DNA of 64,000 nt from Phil1 sp964612925 (GCA_964612925.1 CAZTFU010000004.1:25933-89932); one strand, 5' to 3'; shown: positions 16,694 to 25,492, counted from the stretch's first letter. A program made the numbers and translations. The notes: generated by a model from the sequence alone, not told the origin.

Positions 16694-17500
16694 ATGAAAA
16701 AACTGTTTATCAGCGCCGATATAGAGGGAACCGCCGGCATAGTCAACTGGAACGAGACCGAACGCAGTATGCCGCACGATTACGACTACTTTGCAAACCA
16801 AATGACGCGCGAGGTTGCCGCCGCTTGCGAAGGCGCACACGAATCGGGCATTGAAGAAATAGTCGTTAAGGATGCACATGACAGCGCACGTAACCTGAAC
16901 CCCGCCAAACTGCCCGAATACGCAAGGGTATATCGCGGCTGGGCAGGACATCCGTTTTCAATGATGTTCGGCCTTGACGAAAGCTTTGACGGCGTAGTTT
17001 TCACGGGCTACCACAGCGCGGCTCAGGTGAACGGCAATCCCCTTTCCCACACAATGAACACGCAGAACAACTACGTTAAAATAAACGGTGAGCTTGCGCC
17101 CGAGCTTATGCTCAACTCCCTTACCGCAAGCTATCTCGGCGTGCCTGTATATTGTGCCTGCGGCGACAAGAGCCTTTGCGAATGGATGAACAGTGTTGCA
17201 CCTAACATTGCGACCGTGCCCATAAACGAGGGGACGGGCGGCGGCGCACTTACGTTGCACCCTGATGTTGCCGTGCGCAGGATACGCGAAACCGTAGCCA
17301 ATGCCGTAGCCACAAAAACCAAGGAGGAATGCATGTTCCCCATGCCCGAAAGCTTCCATATCGAAATAAATTTCAAGGAGCATTTCAAGGCATATCGCGG
17401 CGGTTTCTACCCCAATGCCAAGCAGACCGGCGCACGCACGGTCGAGTTTGACTGCACGGACTGGATGGATGCACTGCGTTTCCTGCATTTTGTACTGTGA
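16694..17500 (+). CDS. M55 family D-aminopeptidase, DppA-like
   Basis: 268-residue zinc peptidase of the DppA family, which removes N-terminal D-amino acids from short peptides such as D-Ala-D-Ala. Metal-ligand motifs are visible: SADIEGTAGI at the start (DxE), VVKDAHDSARNL (D-H), FTGYHSAA (H) and NEGTGGGALTLHP. The likely role is reuse of wall-derived D-Ala peptides, which fits the alr operon just upstream. AAAAGGAG precedes the ATG. Full length; ends at a strong terminator. Confidence 0.87.
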   Translation: MKKLFISADIEGTAGIVNWNETERSMPHDYDYFANQMTREVAAACEGAHESGIEEIVVKDAHDSARNLNPAKLPEYARVYRGWAGHPFSMMFGLDESFDGVVFTGYHSAAQVNGNPLSHTMNTQNNYVKINGELAPELMLNSLTASYLGVPVYCACGDKSLCEWMNSVAPNIATVPINEGTGGGALTLHPDVAVRRIRETVANAVATKTKEECMFPMPESFHIEINFKEHFKAYRGGFYPNAKQTGARTVEFDCTDWMDALRFLHFVL

Positions 17501-17523
17501 TAGACTAAAACTCAAATCCACTC

Positions 17524-17558
17524 CCGACCCGTAGGCTTCCGCCACGGGTCGGATTTTA
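17524..17558 (+). terminator. terminator of the dppA-like gene
   Basis: Perfect 9-bp stem CCGACCCGT (17524-17532) with ACGGGTCGG (17544-17552), followed by ATTTTAT. Confidence 0.8.
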
Positions 17559-17563
17559 TAGTG

Positions 17564-17667
17564 TCGAAAAAGTGGCAAATTGCCACTTTTTCGAGTTTTC
17601 TCGCTTTTGCCTCTCACATTCGTTCCCGTGCGGCAAAAGCGCAAAGTACGAAAACCTATGGGTTTTC
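17564..17667. repeat. stack of three inverted repeats
   Basis: Three hairpins in about 100 bp: a 15-bp perfect palindrome with a 1-nt centre (arms 17564-17578 and 17580-17594, TCGAAAAAGTGGCAA type), a 10-bp stem CGCTTTTGCC/GGCAAAAGCG (17602-17611, 17632-17641) and a 7-bp stem GAAAACC/GGTTTTC (17650-17656, 17661-17667). The gene-free stretch to 17800 contains a further GGCTATAGCC palindrome (17716-17725). No open frame is credible here. It may be a decayed mobile repeat or a transcription barrier between convergent genes. Confidence 0.6.
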
Positions 17668-17800
17668 ATCCGTTTTGACGCACATGTCGGAAAACCCCGG
17701 AATTTAATTAAGAGGCTATAGCCCGAGAGCAACCCCATTTTTTCAGCAGGCTGTGAAAGGCCCTGTTTATTGCCACTTTGCGCATTTTATGCTTATTCCA

Positions 17801-18670
17801 TTATATCGTTCCCGTGACTATTACCGTTGTTATACCCGGGGATACGGTAACTTCTCCCGTTGAAGAATCCTGCGTATACGTTGCCGCGGGCACGGAAAGC
17901 GTGGTATCGGCTCCGCTTTCGGGCAGAGTGAGTACGCCCGAGGCATAAACATAATCCGAAGCGGGCACAGCGGTACCGTTTATTGTTACGGCAAGGTTTG
18001 TTGGCGCAGGATTAAACGTATCGCTCAGCACAACGCCCGTGGCCGCAGTATTGCCGTAATTATAAAGCGTGAATGTATATGTTATGGTACTGCCGTCCGT
18101 AAGCGTTGCGGGTGACATATCCTTGACTATCGTAACATCCGCATAATCTTCAACGGTAACGGTGTGCGTGGCGGTGGAAGTGTCCGCTATGTTATCGGCC
18201 GCAACGGTAACGGTATTAACTATCGTTGAGGTTGAACCGAGTGCCGCGTTTGAATTGACCGTTGCCTTATAAAGTATGGTTGCCGTAGCTCCCGACGCAA
18301 GGGACGGTACTGTGAATACGACTCCCGATGTAGTGCTTGTCGGCGTAATACTGCCCGACAGCACACCGTTTATATAAAGCTGTGCAGGTCCCGTATACGT
18401 AAGCGGATACACCATTGCCGTGCCGCTCGCGGGAGTATATCCGCCAAGGTTATCACTTAGGGTAACGTTTGTAAGGGCATTGGCACTGCTGTTTGTAGCG
18501 CTGAGTATGTATGTCAGCTCTCCCCCACGGCGATATGCGGTATCAAGCGTTGTCTTTGATGCGGCAAGTGCTTCCTGTAGCAGGACACTTGCCACGTTCG
18601 ATGAAGCCTGCGCCGTTGTTGTGCCGTATTGATATGTTAACGTAGCCTGATTGGTTATTCTTGTTGCCAT
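17801..18670 (-). CDS. DUF11 repeat protein without signal peptide
   Basis: 289 residues, Thr/Ser/Ala-rich, almost no Lys, Cys absent. Two DUF11-like beta-sandwich units are seen: ASKTTLDTAYRRGGELTYIL with TNVTLSDNLGG (from about residue 35) and VTIVKDMSPATLTDGSTITY with TGVVLSDTF (from about 178). Such units usually sit in exported surface or adhesin-like proteins, but this protein starts MATRITNQATLTYQYG with no signal peptide, membrane anchor or LPxTG. Comparable short DUF11 proteins occur in spore formers; a spore-coat role is a guess. GAGGAAA lies before the ATG. Single-gene unit. Confidence 0.7.
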   Translation of the reverse strand: MATRITNQATLTYQYGTTTAQASSNVASVLLQEALAASKTTLDTAYRRGGELTYILSATNSSANALTNVTLSDNLGGYTPASGTAMVYPLTYTGPAQLYINGVLSGSITPTSTTSGVVFTVPSLASGATATILYKATVNSNAALGSTSTIVNTVTVAADNIADTSTATHTVTVEDYADVTIVKDMSPATLTDGSTITYTFTLYNYGNTAATGVVLSDTFNPAPTNLAVTINGTAVPASDYVYASGVLTLPESGADTTLSVPAATYTQDSSTGEVTVSPGITTVIVTGTI

Positions 18671-18813
18671 ATATTTTCCTCTTTTCTTTTTGTTTTTACG
18701 GGGTCACATGCCCCTTTGTTCATAATATGCATAAGGCACGCCGCGTGCGCGGTATTATATCGTGCTTTGCGATAGTAAAAGCGGTTGAATTTTTTATAAC
18801 GATATAAGTTTGC

Positions 18814-18842
18814 TTGCTTTTTTTATTGATATTTGCGATAAT
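18814..18842 (+). promoter_or_regulatory. possible selD promoter
   Basis: TTGCTT (18814-18819), 17-bp spacer, GATAAT (18837-18842), about 55 nt before the selD start. Confidence 0.5.
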
Positions 18843-18898
18843 ATTTTATGAGATATGTCGGTCAAAAAGGCCGATGGCAAAAAGGAGAACATTTAACC

Positions 18899-19939
18899 AT
18901 GGCAGGCGAGGATATCAAGCTTACAAAATTGGCCAAATGTGCCGGGTGCGGCGCAAAGGTAGGCGCGGGCGTACTTGCAAAGCTGTTGGACGGCATAAAG
19001 GTACACCATGACCCCAACCTTCTTGTTGGGTTTGACAAAAGTGACGATGCTTCCGTTTACAAGCTCACCGATGAACTTGCAATAGTTCAAACGGTGGACT
19101 TTTTCCCACCGATAGCGGATGACCCGTACCTTTTCGGGCAGATAGCGGCCACAAACGCATTATCCGATATATATGCAATGGGCGGTGAGCCGAAGCTTTG
19201 TCTCAACATAATGGCGATACCCGAAAAAATGCCCATGGATGCGGTCCATGCACTGCTCAAGGGCGGTTATGATAAGGTGTACGAGGCAGGCGCACTTATA
19301 ACGGGCGGCCACAGCATACACGATGATGAACCAAAATACGGTCTTGCCGTTACGGGCTTTGTTCATCCCGATAAGATGCTGACCAATTCCGCCGCAAGGC
19401 CCGGCGACGTGCTTTTGCTCACAAAGCCGATAGGAATAGGCGTACTTTCCACCGCGAACAAGGCGGATATGCTTTCAAAGGAAGGCGAGCAGCTTATATA
19501 TTCCCTTATGACCACGCTTAACAAGGCCGCGCGCGATGCAATGGTAAAGTATGACGTTCATGCCTGCACCGATGTTACGGGCTTTGGCCTTATGGGGCAC
19601 ACATATGAAATGGCATCGGGCAGCGATACGGAAATCGAACTGCACGTTGACGATATAGACCTTATACCCGAGGCGCTTGAGCTTGCGCGCATGGGCATAC
19701 TGCCTGCGGGCATGTACCGTAACCGCACCTTTGCCGAACACGCCGTTGACGCAGGCGATACGGAGCTTGCCAAGCAGGACATGCTTTATGACCCGCAGAC
19801 GGCGGGCGGACTGCTTATAGCCGTTGCCGAAAAGGATGCCGATGCGCTGTTCAACGAGCTTAAAGGTGCCGTACCGAGCGCACAGAAGATCGGCCGCGTG
19901 AACGAGTATCGGGGCGGGGCAAGGATAAGATTGAGATAA
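18899..19939 (+). CDS. selD: selenide, water dikinase (selenophosphate synthase), cysteine form
   Basis: 346-residue enzyme making selenophosphate from selenide and ATP, the selenium donor for Sec-tRNA and 2-selenouridine. The N-terminus IKLTKLAKCAGCGAKVGAG carries Cys at the catalytic Cys/Sec site, followed by the Lys of the AKVGAG turn; GFDKSDDASVY, QTVDFFPPIADDPY and ITGGHSIHDDEPKYG are conserved substrate and metal regions. The start is ATG 18899, which has AAAAGGAG 10 nt upstream; a longer frame to 18848 crosses that site. No in-frame TGA. A cysteine-desulfurase-like gene and a LysR gene follow, a grouping typical of selenium metabolism. Confidence 0.93.
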   Translation: MAGEDIKLTKLAKCAGCGAKVGAGVLAKLLDGIKVHHDPNLLVGFDKSDDASVYKLTDELAIVQTVDFFPPIADDPYLFGQIAATNALSDIYAMGGEPKLCLNIMAIPEKMPMDAVHALLKGGYDKVYEAGALITGGHSIHDDEPKYGLAVTGFVHPDKMLTNSAARPGDVLLLTKPIGIGVLSTANKADMLSKEGEQLIYSLMTTLNKAARDAMVKYDVHACTDVTGFGLMGHTYEMASGSDTEIELHVDDIDLIPEALELARMGILPAGMYRNRTFAEHAVDAGDTELAKQDMLYDPQTAGGLLIAVAEKDADALFNELKGAVPSAQKIGRVNEYRGGARIRLR

Positions 19940-19940
19940 A

Positions 19941-19980
19941 TAAAACGGCGCATCGGCACTACTGCCGAGTGCCGATGCGC
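19941..19980 (-). terminator. terminator between convergent selD and desulfurase genes
   Basis: Perfect 13-bp stem, arms 19948-19960 and 19968-19980, 7-nt loop. The T-rich tail (CGTTTTATTT) is on the minus strand, so it mainly ends the desulfurase mRNA. Confidence 0.75.
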
Positions 19981-20010
19981 GATATTCACCTCATCGGGAA
20001 ATGCGTATGC

Positions 20011-21159
20011 TTACCTTTCGGCAAGCTGCCTTATTGCGTTAAGTGCCGCATCAACGTCACCTTCCGTATTGGCAAAGCCGAGCGAAAAGCGCACGGTGCC
20101 CTGCGGAAAGGTTCCGAGCGTTTTGTGCGCATTGGGTGCGCAATGCAAACCGCAACGGGTAAGTATGCCAAATTCGCTTTCAAGCAAAAATGCCATTTCC
20201 GCATTGTCGCGTTCCATAAAGTCAACGGATATTACCCCAACGCGGCGGTCAAGGTTCCTCGTGCCGCAAAGACGCACACCGTCTATGCCTGAAAGGCCGT
20301 CTATAAAGCGGGCGGCAAGATGCATTTCATGTTCACGCAGAGATGCTATGCCGCGCTTTTCAACATAGCCGAGTGAATGTTCAAGGCCGTATATGCCCGC
20401 CATGTTGGGCGTACCCGATTCGAATCTGTCGGGCAAATAATCGGGCAATGTTTCCTTGTCGCTTGCACTGCCCGTGCCGCCCGCAATAAGCGGATCAAGC
20501 GTGTGCGCAAGGCCGTCACTCAAAAGCAAAAGCCCTATGCCCGTGGGGCCGAGCAGACCCTTGTGCCCCGGAACCGCAAGTGCGCTCAGGCCGAACGCGG
20601 TAAAATCCACCGGATAATGACCCGCCGTTTGTGCCGCATCAAGTGCGAAGGGAATATTGTGCGCACGGCATACCTCGCCTATTGCGGCGACATTCTGCAC
20701 GGTGCCGCATACGTTTGAACCGTGCGCCATTATAACAAGGCGCGTGTTCTTACGAATAAGCCCTTCAAGTCGGTTTGGCAGTATGCTCCCTTCCTCATCA
20801 CAGGGGAGTCTGTCAAAGCTTACGCCCTCAAGCTGCATAAGCGGCCGCATTACGGCATTGTGCTCCATGCTGCTCACTATGCAGTGATCACCCGGCTTTA
20901 ACAAGCCCTTTATTATAAAATTCAGTCCGGCCGTTGCGCCGGGGGTGATTATAACGTGCGTTGCCTTTTCGTTAAAATTGAAAAGCCGCTTTGCACGCTC
21001 CCTCAGGCTCAGTGCGACCATGCCCGCCTCCGCGGCGGACGAGTATACCGAACGGTTTATGGTTGCACCTATATTGTCCATATATTCCTTCATCGCGTCG
21101 CTCATGCCGGCGGGCTTGGGGAATGATGTGGCCGCATTGTCAAGATAAATGGTATCCAT
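20011..21159 (-). CDS. cysteine desulfurase family protein (class V aminotransferase fold)
   Basis: 383-residue PLP protein. It starts MDTIYLDNAATSFPKP, typical of the TIGR01977-like group. PLP-site features are present: HGSNVCGTVQNV, ALDAAQTAGHYPVD (Asp and Gln contacts) and the Schiff-base lysine in VPGHKGLLGPTG; a possible catalytic Cys lies in TRCGLHCAPNAHKTLG. Next to selD and a LysR gene, it may release selenium or sulfur from (seleno)cysteine for SelD. The start is ambiguous between ATG 21159 and ATG 21165; AAAGGGGG lies upstream of both. The frame to 21291 extends into the divergent promoter region and is unlikely. Confidence 0.82.
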   Translation of the reverse strand: MDTIYLDNAATSFPKPAGMSDAMKEYMDNIGATINRSVYSSAAEAGMVALSLRERAKRLFNFNEKATHVIITPGATAGLNFIIKGLLKPGDHCIVSSMEHNAVMRPLMQLEGVSFDRLPCDEEGSILPNRLEGLIRKNTRLVIMAHGSNVCGTVQNVAAIGEVCRAHNIPFALDAAQTAGHYPVDFTAFGLSALAVPGHKGLLGPTGIGLLLLSDGLAHTLDPLIAGGTGSASDKETLPDYLPDRFESGTPNMAGIYGLEHSLGYVEKRGIASLREHEMHLAARFIDGLSGIDGVRLCGTRNLDRRVGVISVDFMERDNAEMAFLLESEFGILTRCGLHCAPNAHKTLGTFPQGTVRFSLGFANTEGDVDAALNAIRQLAER

Positions 21160-21190
21160 GTGCATTGTGCCCCCTTTTGCTGATATTAAA

Positions 21191-21219
21191 AGCATAGCAC
21201 ATCGCACACGACTTGTCAC
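21191..21219 (-). promoter_or_regulatory. possible promoter of the desulfurase gene
   Basis: On the minus strand GTGACA (21214-21219), 17-bp spacer, TATGCT (21191-21196), 25-30 nt before the start codon. Confidence 0.5.
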
Positions 21220-21319
21220 ATTGATAAAAACGGTAGATCCGCCGCACGGCGCGTATTTGCCGTCCAAGATATAAAATATCCCCCATCGCATCGGTTTGGG
21301 GACAAAAGGAGAATATCAC

Positions 21320-22237
21320 ATGCTTGAAATAAGCCTAAGACAGCTTGAAACATTCGTCGTAACGGCGGAATGCGCAAGCTTTACGCGCGCGGCGGAAAAG
21401 CTGCACCTTACCCAGTCCACCGTAAGCACGCATATACAAAGCCTGGAAGATGAGCTTGATACTCAGCTTATACTTCGCGGTGCACGCAGAAAGCTTGAGC
21501 TTACCAATACGGGCAGGCAGGTGTATTCTGCGGCAAAGGAGATAATAAACCGCTGTGAAGCCCTTGAAACCATGCGTGAGTCAAGCGGCGCGGCAACGCT
21601 TAATATTGCAACATCAACGGTTCCCGCGCAAAGGCTTTTGCCCAAGCTTATGACAGGCTTTCTTAAAAAGAACACTGCGGCACGCTTTGCCGTAAAGCGC
21701 GGCGACAGCGACCAAGTGCGCCACATGCTTGAAAAAGGCGAAGCAAGGATAGGCTTTATGGGTATACAACCCGACCCAAAGCGGTTTATAAGCCACCAGA
21801 TAGCAATGGATACGCTTGTTGTGATAGCCGAAAACTCGAACCGTTTTCGCCAGCTAAAACAGCATGGCGTAACGGGGCTTCAGCTTATAAAGGAGGAGCC
21901 GATGATCGCCCGTGAGGAAAGCAGCGGCACGCAGCAGGCGGCGGAAACATACCTTATTTCGGCGGAAGCGGACATTTCGGAGTTGAAGATAATTGCCCGT
22001 ATGGACAGCCCCGAGGCCGTGAAGGCCGCCGTTGCGCAGGGCATGGGCATAAGCATAATGAGCTTTCTTGCCGCGCAGGAGGAGGTAATCTCGGGCAGGC
22101 TCATAGCGTTTGATATTACCGAAAACAAGGCGAACCGCCCGCTGTATATAGCATGGAGGAAGGATACATCCCTTACCGCAACGGAACAGAAATTTGCATC
22201 CTATGTCCGCATGGAAACGCCGCGGCTGGTTCAATAA
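21320..22237 (+). CDS. LysR-family regulator, selenium-metabolism-associated type
   Basis: 305 residues. The N-terminal helix-turn-helix reads RQLETFVVTAECASFTRAAE then LHLTQSTVSTHIQSLEDEL; the effector domain begins near residue 88 (LNIATSTVPAQRLLPKLM). LysR proteins of this type are repeatedly found beside selD and a class V aminotransferase in Clostridia, and the same neighbours are here. The ATG at 21320 is preceded by AAAAGGAG. It diverges from the desulfurase gene over about 160 bp, so it likely controls that promoter. No ligand can be read from sequence. Confidence 0.82.
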   Translation: MLEISLRQLETFVVTAECASFTRAAEKLHLTQSTVSTHIQSLEDELDTQLILRGARRKLELTNTGRQVYSAAKEIINRCEALETMRESSGAATLNIATSTVPAQRLLPKLMTGFLKKNTAARFAVKRGDSDQVRHMLEKGEARIGFMGIQPDPKRFISHQIAMDTLVVIAENSNRFRQLKQHGVTGLQLIKEEPMIAREESSGTQQAAETYLISAEADISELKIIARMDSPEAVKAAVAQGMGISIMSFLAAQEEVISGRLIAFDITENKANRPLYIAWRKDTSLTATEQKFASYVRMETPRLVQ

Positions 22238-22264
22238 GGAGAGTTTCGAAAAAGCAGTATACCG

Positions 22265-22301
22265 CAAGCACATGCTTCCTCAAGCGTGTGCTTGTTATTT
22301 G
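22265..22301 (+). terminator. terminator of the LysR gene
   Basis: CAAGCACA (22265-22272) pairs with TGTGCTTG (22287-22294), extended by G-U pairs, followed by TTATTT. Confidence 0.65.
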
Positions 22302-22351
22302 GATGTAGCTTTTGGAGCAAATTGGGGCAAAATCAGGGTCAATATCATATT

Positions 22352-22380
22352 TTGGCTCGGATTAACATAAATTTTATAAT
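22352..22380 (+). promoter_or_regulatory. promoter of the mreB-like gene
   Basis: TTGGCT (22352-22357), 17-bp spacer, TATAAT (22375-22380). A TAAAAT at about 22421 could be a second start. The leader is near 90 nt. Confidence 0.65.
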
Positions 22381-22477
22381 TTGTTCAAAAATTGCTAATG
22401 CAAGGTGATGCATATTGTGGTAAAATACTGTTATTATTGGGATACGAGTAGTTTCCCCGCCGAAGGGAGTTAATCAT

Positions 22478-23521
22478 ATGGGTCTTTTTGAGTTTAATGA
22501 TGTTGGTATTGACCTTGGTACCGCTAGCATACTCGTGTATGTTCGCGGCAAGGGCATAGTGCTTAGGGAACCGAGCGTTGTGGCGGTAGAAAAGATAACC
22601 GGCCGCATACTTGCCATAGGTGAAGATGCGCGGCGCATGCTTGGCCGCACACCGGGCAACATAACCGCCATTCGTCCGCTGAGGGACGGTGTTATCTCAA
22701 ACTATGACATAACGGAAAGGCTGCTACACCACTTCCTTAAAAAGGTGGTCGGGACCCATGTGTTCTTTAAGCCGCGCGTTGTCGTTTGCGTGCCGAGCGG
22801 TGTTACCGAGGTTGAAAAGCGCAGCGTTATAGACGCAACGGAGGAGGCCGGCGCACGGCACACCTACCTTATCGAGGAGCCCATTGCCGCGGCAATAGGT
22901 GCGGGCATAGATATTGCCGAACCGCGCGGAAACATGGTGCTTGATATAGGCGGCGGCACAAGCGACATTGCACTCATATCTCTTGGCGGTGCGGTGCTCT
23001 CAACATCCATAAAAATAGCGGGCGACAAGTTTGACGAGTCCATAGTGCGCTATATGCGTAAAAAGCACAATCTGCTTATAGGTGAGCGCACGGCGGAAGA
23101 AATGAAGATACGCATAGGCTCCGCATATCCGCGCAAGGAACAGCTTTTCATCGATGTAAAGGGCAGAAACCTTATATCGGGTCTGCCGCAGACGATAGTT
23201 GTAAGCAGCAACGAAATGATAGATGCGCTTGAGGAACCGCTTCAGGCAATACTTGAAAGCGTAAGGAGCATGTTTGAGCGCACTCCGCCCGAACTTGCAA
23301 GTGACGTGGCCGAAAACGGCATATGCATAACCGGCGGCGGCGCACTGCTTTACGGTGTGGACAAGTTTATAGCGGAGCATACCAAGGTGCCCTGTTATAT
23401 TGCGGAAGATCCCATATCCTGCGTGGCCATAGGCACGGGTAAAGTGCTTGAAAGCATAGATGATTTCACCCGTGGTGCGGTTTACGATTACAGGCGCGGC
23501 GAATATTATCTCGACAGTTGA
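22478..23521 (+). CDS. MreB/Mbl-type actin-like cell-shape protein
   Basis: 347-residue bacterial actin that polymerises under the membrane and guides lateral wall synthesis. Nucleotide-binding motifs are clear: VGIDLGTASILVYVRGKG (phosphate 1), NMVLDIGGGTSDIALISLGG (phosphate 2) and the adenosine motif GICITGGGALLYGVDKF. The N-terminal MGLFEFNDVGIDLG resembles the amphipathic start of Mbl/MreB. It is not followed by mreC and mreD, so it is a stand-alone Mbl-like copy rather than the mreBCD operon gene; which paralogue it is cannot be fixed here. AAGGGAG precedes the ATG. Confidence 0.9.
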   Translation: MGLFEFNDVGIDLGTASILVYVRGKGIVLREPSVVAVEKITGRILAIGEDARRMLGRTPGNITAIRPLRDGVISNYDITERLLHHFLKKVVGTHVFFKPRVVVCVPSGVTEVEKRSVIDATEEAGARHTYLIEEPIAAAIGAGIDIAEPRGNMVLDIGGGTSDIALISLGGAVLSTSIKIAGDKFDESIVRYMRKKHNLLIGERTAEEMKIRIGSAYPRKEQLFIDVKGRNLISGLPQTIVVSSNEMIDALEEPLQAILESVRSMFERTPPELASDVAENGICITGGGALLYGVDKFIAEHTKVPCYIAEDPISCVAIGTGKVLESIDDFTRGAVYDYRRGEYYLDS

Positions 23522-23545
23522 GAATCGACCCATAGAAAAACATAC

Positions 23546-23582
23546 ATCCCCCGACTCCGTTTGACGGCATCGGGGGATTTTG
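23546..23582 (+). terminator. first terminator after the mreB-like gene
   Basis: Stem TCCCCCGA (23547-23554) with TCGGGGGA (23570-23577), followed by TTTT. Confidence 0.8.
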
Positions 23583-23594
23583 CACAAATATGCT

Positions 23595-23635
23595 TCACTC
23601 CCGACGGAAGCGTTCCTATCGGGAGTGAGTTTTTG
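23595..23635 (+). terminator. second tandem terminator
   Basis: 10-bp stem TCACTCCCGA (23595-23604) with TCGGGAGTGA (23619-23628), followed by GTTTTTG. Same stem core as the terminator at 6317-6346. Confidence 0.75.
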
Positions 23636-23671
23636 TTTAAGCTAATTTTATGCGGTTCTGCTCCACATGAA

Positions 23672-25444
23672 TTATTTATGCACGGAGGGGTTTGCATACC
23701 GTATTTCATACTTCTTTGCGTATTCGGCAAAGTCGGCCTTATAGCGGGCATCGTTGCCGCTCTTTATGGTGTTGAGATACTCGTGGGTATCAAATTCACC
23801 GCGGTCAATTTCCGTTACGCATACGGCAATGTTAGAGCAGTGATCGCTTATGCGTTCACAGTTGTTAAGTATATCATTCAGTATAAAGCCAAGTTCTATT
23901 GTGCATCTGCCCGCCTGAAGGCGTTCTATATGCTTGCGCTTTATCTGCGCGATAAGCACGTCTATTACCTGCTCAAGCGGTTCCACACGCGCGGCCTTAT
24001 CGAGATCGTCATCGGCAAACGCATCGATTGCAAGGGAGATTATTTCCCGCAGTGCGCTAAAGAGCAAATCTATTTCCTCGCGGGCATGTTCGCTGAAGGT
24101 AAGCCCCTTTTCGTGCATTTCCTTGGCACTTTGGCGAATATTCAGCGCGTGGTCACCAATGCGTTCAAAGTCTCCTATATTGTGTAGCAACTTTGAAACG
24201 TTGGCACTGTCCCCATAGCTCAATGCGGAAGAGGATAGCTTTACAAGGAAGCTGCCAAGCTTATCCTCATAAAGGTCAAGCTCGTTTTCGCGCGCCTTTA
24301 CCTCCGCAGCCTTTTCAATGTCATAATTGGGTAAAAGATCCATTGCCATAAACACGGTATCCCGCGCTATGTCACCCATGCGCACGGTTATGTTGTAGCA
24401 CTCGTGTACGGCAAGGCCGGGCGTGTTCAAAAGCCTTTCGTCAAGGAATACCTCATTGGTGCCTTCCTCATCGCCGCGAACGATAAGATGGGATATCTTT
24501 ATAAGCACGCTGCGTATCGGCAGGAGGATTATTGTAGTTATAACGTTGAATATGGTGTGGCAAAGTGCAACCTCGCCCGCCGTAACGGGAGAATTTATAA
24601 AATCAAAACCGATTACGGCATTAAGCCCGTAGAATACCGCCAGACAGAACAGCGTGCCTATAACCTTGCCCGTTATGTGAACAACCGCAACGCGGCGGGC
24701 ATTTTTCGTGGTGCCTATGCTTGAAAGCAGTGCTGTGGCGCAGGTGCCTATATTAAGACCCATAACAAGCGGTATCGTCATGCCGTATGTTATGCAGCCC
24801 GTAAGCGACAGTGCCTGCAAAATACCCACGCTTGCCGCACTGCTCTGAATTATGCCCGTGAACACAAGTCCCACCAGCACGCCGAGCAGCGGCGCATTGA
24901 ATGCGGTCAATATGCTTGTAAACTCGGGCATGTCGGCAAGCGGAGCCACCGAGCTTGACATAAGCGTCATGCCATACATAAGAATAGCAAAACCAACGAA
25001 TACGCCGCCTATATCCTTGCGCTTCTGGGTTTTGCTTACCATTATCATTATTGTGCCTATAAGGGCAACTATGGGAGAAAAGTTTTCCGGCTTGAGAAGA
25101 TTTATAAATATGCTGTCCCCGCTGATACCGGAAAGTGAAAGTATCCATGCGGTAAGGGTCGTGCCTATGTTACCGCCGAGTATAACGCTTACGGTCTGTT
25201 CAAGCTGCATTATGCCGCTGTTTACAAGGCCGACAAGCATTACCGTAAGTGCCGATGAGGATTGTATTGCGATGGTTATCACCGCACCGAATATAAGACT
25301 TGTTGATGTGTGCGCCGTCATTCTCTGCAATGTCGATTGCAGCTTGCTGCCCGATAATCGTTCAAGGCCGGCGCTCATGGCGTGCATACCGTATAAAAAC
25401 AGTGCCAGCCCGCCGAAAAGCGATATCACCGAAAAAATATCCAT
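23672..25444 (-). CDS. Na+/phosphate cotransporter with PhoU-like C-terminus
   Basis: 590-residue NptA/Pst-family sodium-dependent phosphate symporter. The membrane half (1-330) has two inverted-repeat motifs with QSSS: AVITIAIQSSSALTVMLVG and FTGIIQSSAASVGILQAL, with GGNIGTTLTAW and GLNIGTCATALL following. The C-terminal 200 residues form a helical PhoU-like domain (LLHNIGDFERIGDHALNI and ILNNCERISDHCSNIAVC), which in this family modulates phosphate transport. Start ATG 25444 has AAAGGAA upstream; the frame to 25579 extends past the promoter into a mobile repeat and is not used. Confidence 0.88.
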   Translation of the reverse strand: MDIFSVISLFGGLALFLYGMHAMSAGLERLSGSKLQSTLQRMTAHTSTSLIFGAVITIAIQSSSALTVMLVGLVNSGIMQLEQTVSVILGGNIGTTLTAWILSLSGISGDSIFINLLKPENFSPIVALIGTIMIMVSKTQKRKDIGGVFVGFAILMYGMTLMSSSVAPLADMPEFTSILTAFNAPLLGVLVGLVFTGIIQSSAASVGILQALSLTGCITYGMTIPLVMGLNIGTCATALLSSIGTTKNARRVAVVHITGKVIGTLFCLAVFYGLNAVIGFDFINSPVTAGEVALCHTIFNVITTIILLPIRSVLIKISHLIVRGDEEGTNEVFLDERLLNTPGLAVHECYNITVRMGDIARDTVFMAMDLLPNYDIEKAAEVKARENELDLYEDKLGSFLVKLSSSALSYGDSANVSKLLHNIGDFERIGDHALNIRQSAKEMHEKGLTFSEHAREEIDLLFSALREIISLAIDAFADDDLDKAARVEPLEQVIDVLIAQIKRKHIERLQAGRCTIELGFILNDILNNCERISDHCSNIAVCVTEIDRGEFDTHEYLNTIKSGNDARYKADFAEYAKKYEIRYANPSVHK

Positions 25445-25492
25445 TGTGTTCCTTTCCTTTCTTTTTGTAATACCCGTATTAAATTTATTTAT

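Noticed and set aside
15881..16951. Open frame of 356 codons on the minus strand
   Set aside because: Antisense to the hydrolase and DppA-like genes; composition is that of a shadow and there is no ribosome site.
18899..19939. SelD as a selenoprotein
   Set aside because: The catalytic position is a Cys codon and no in-frame TGA is present.
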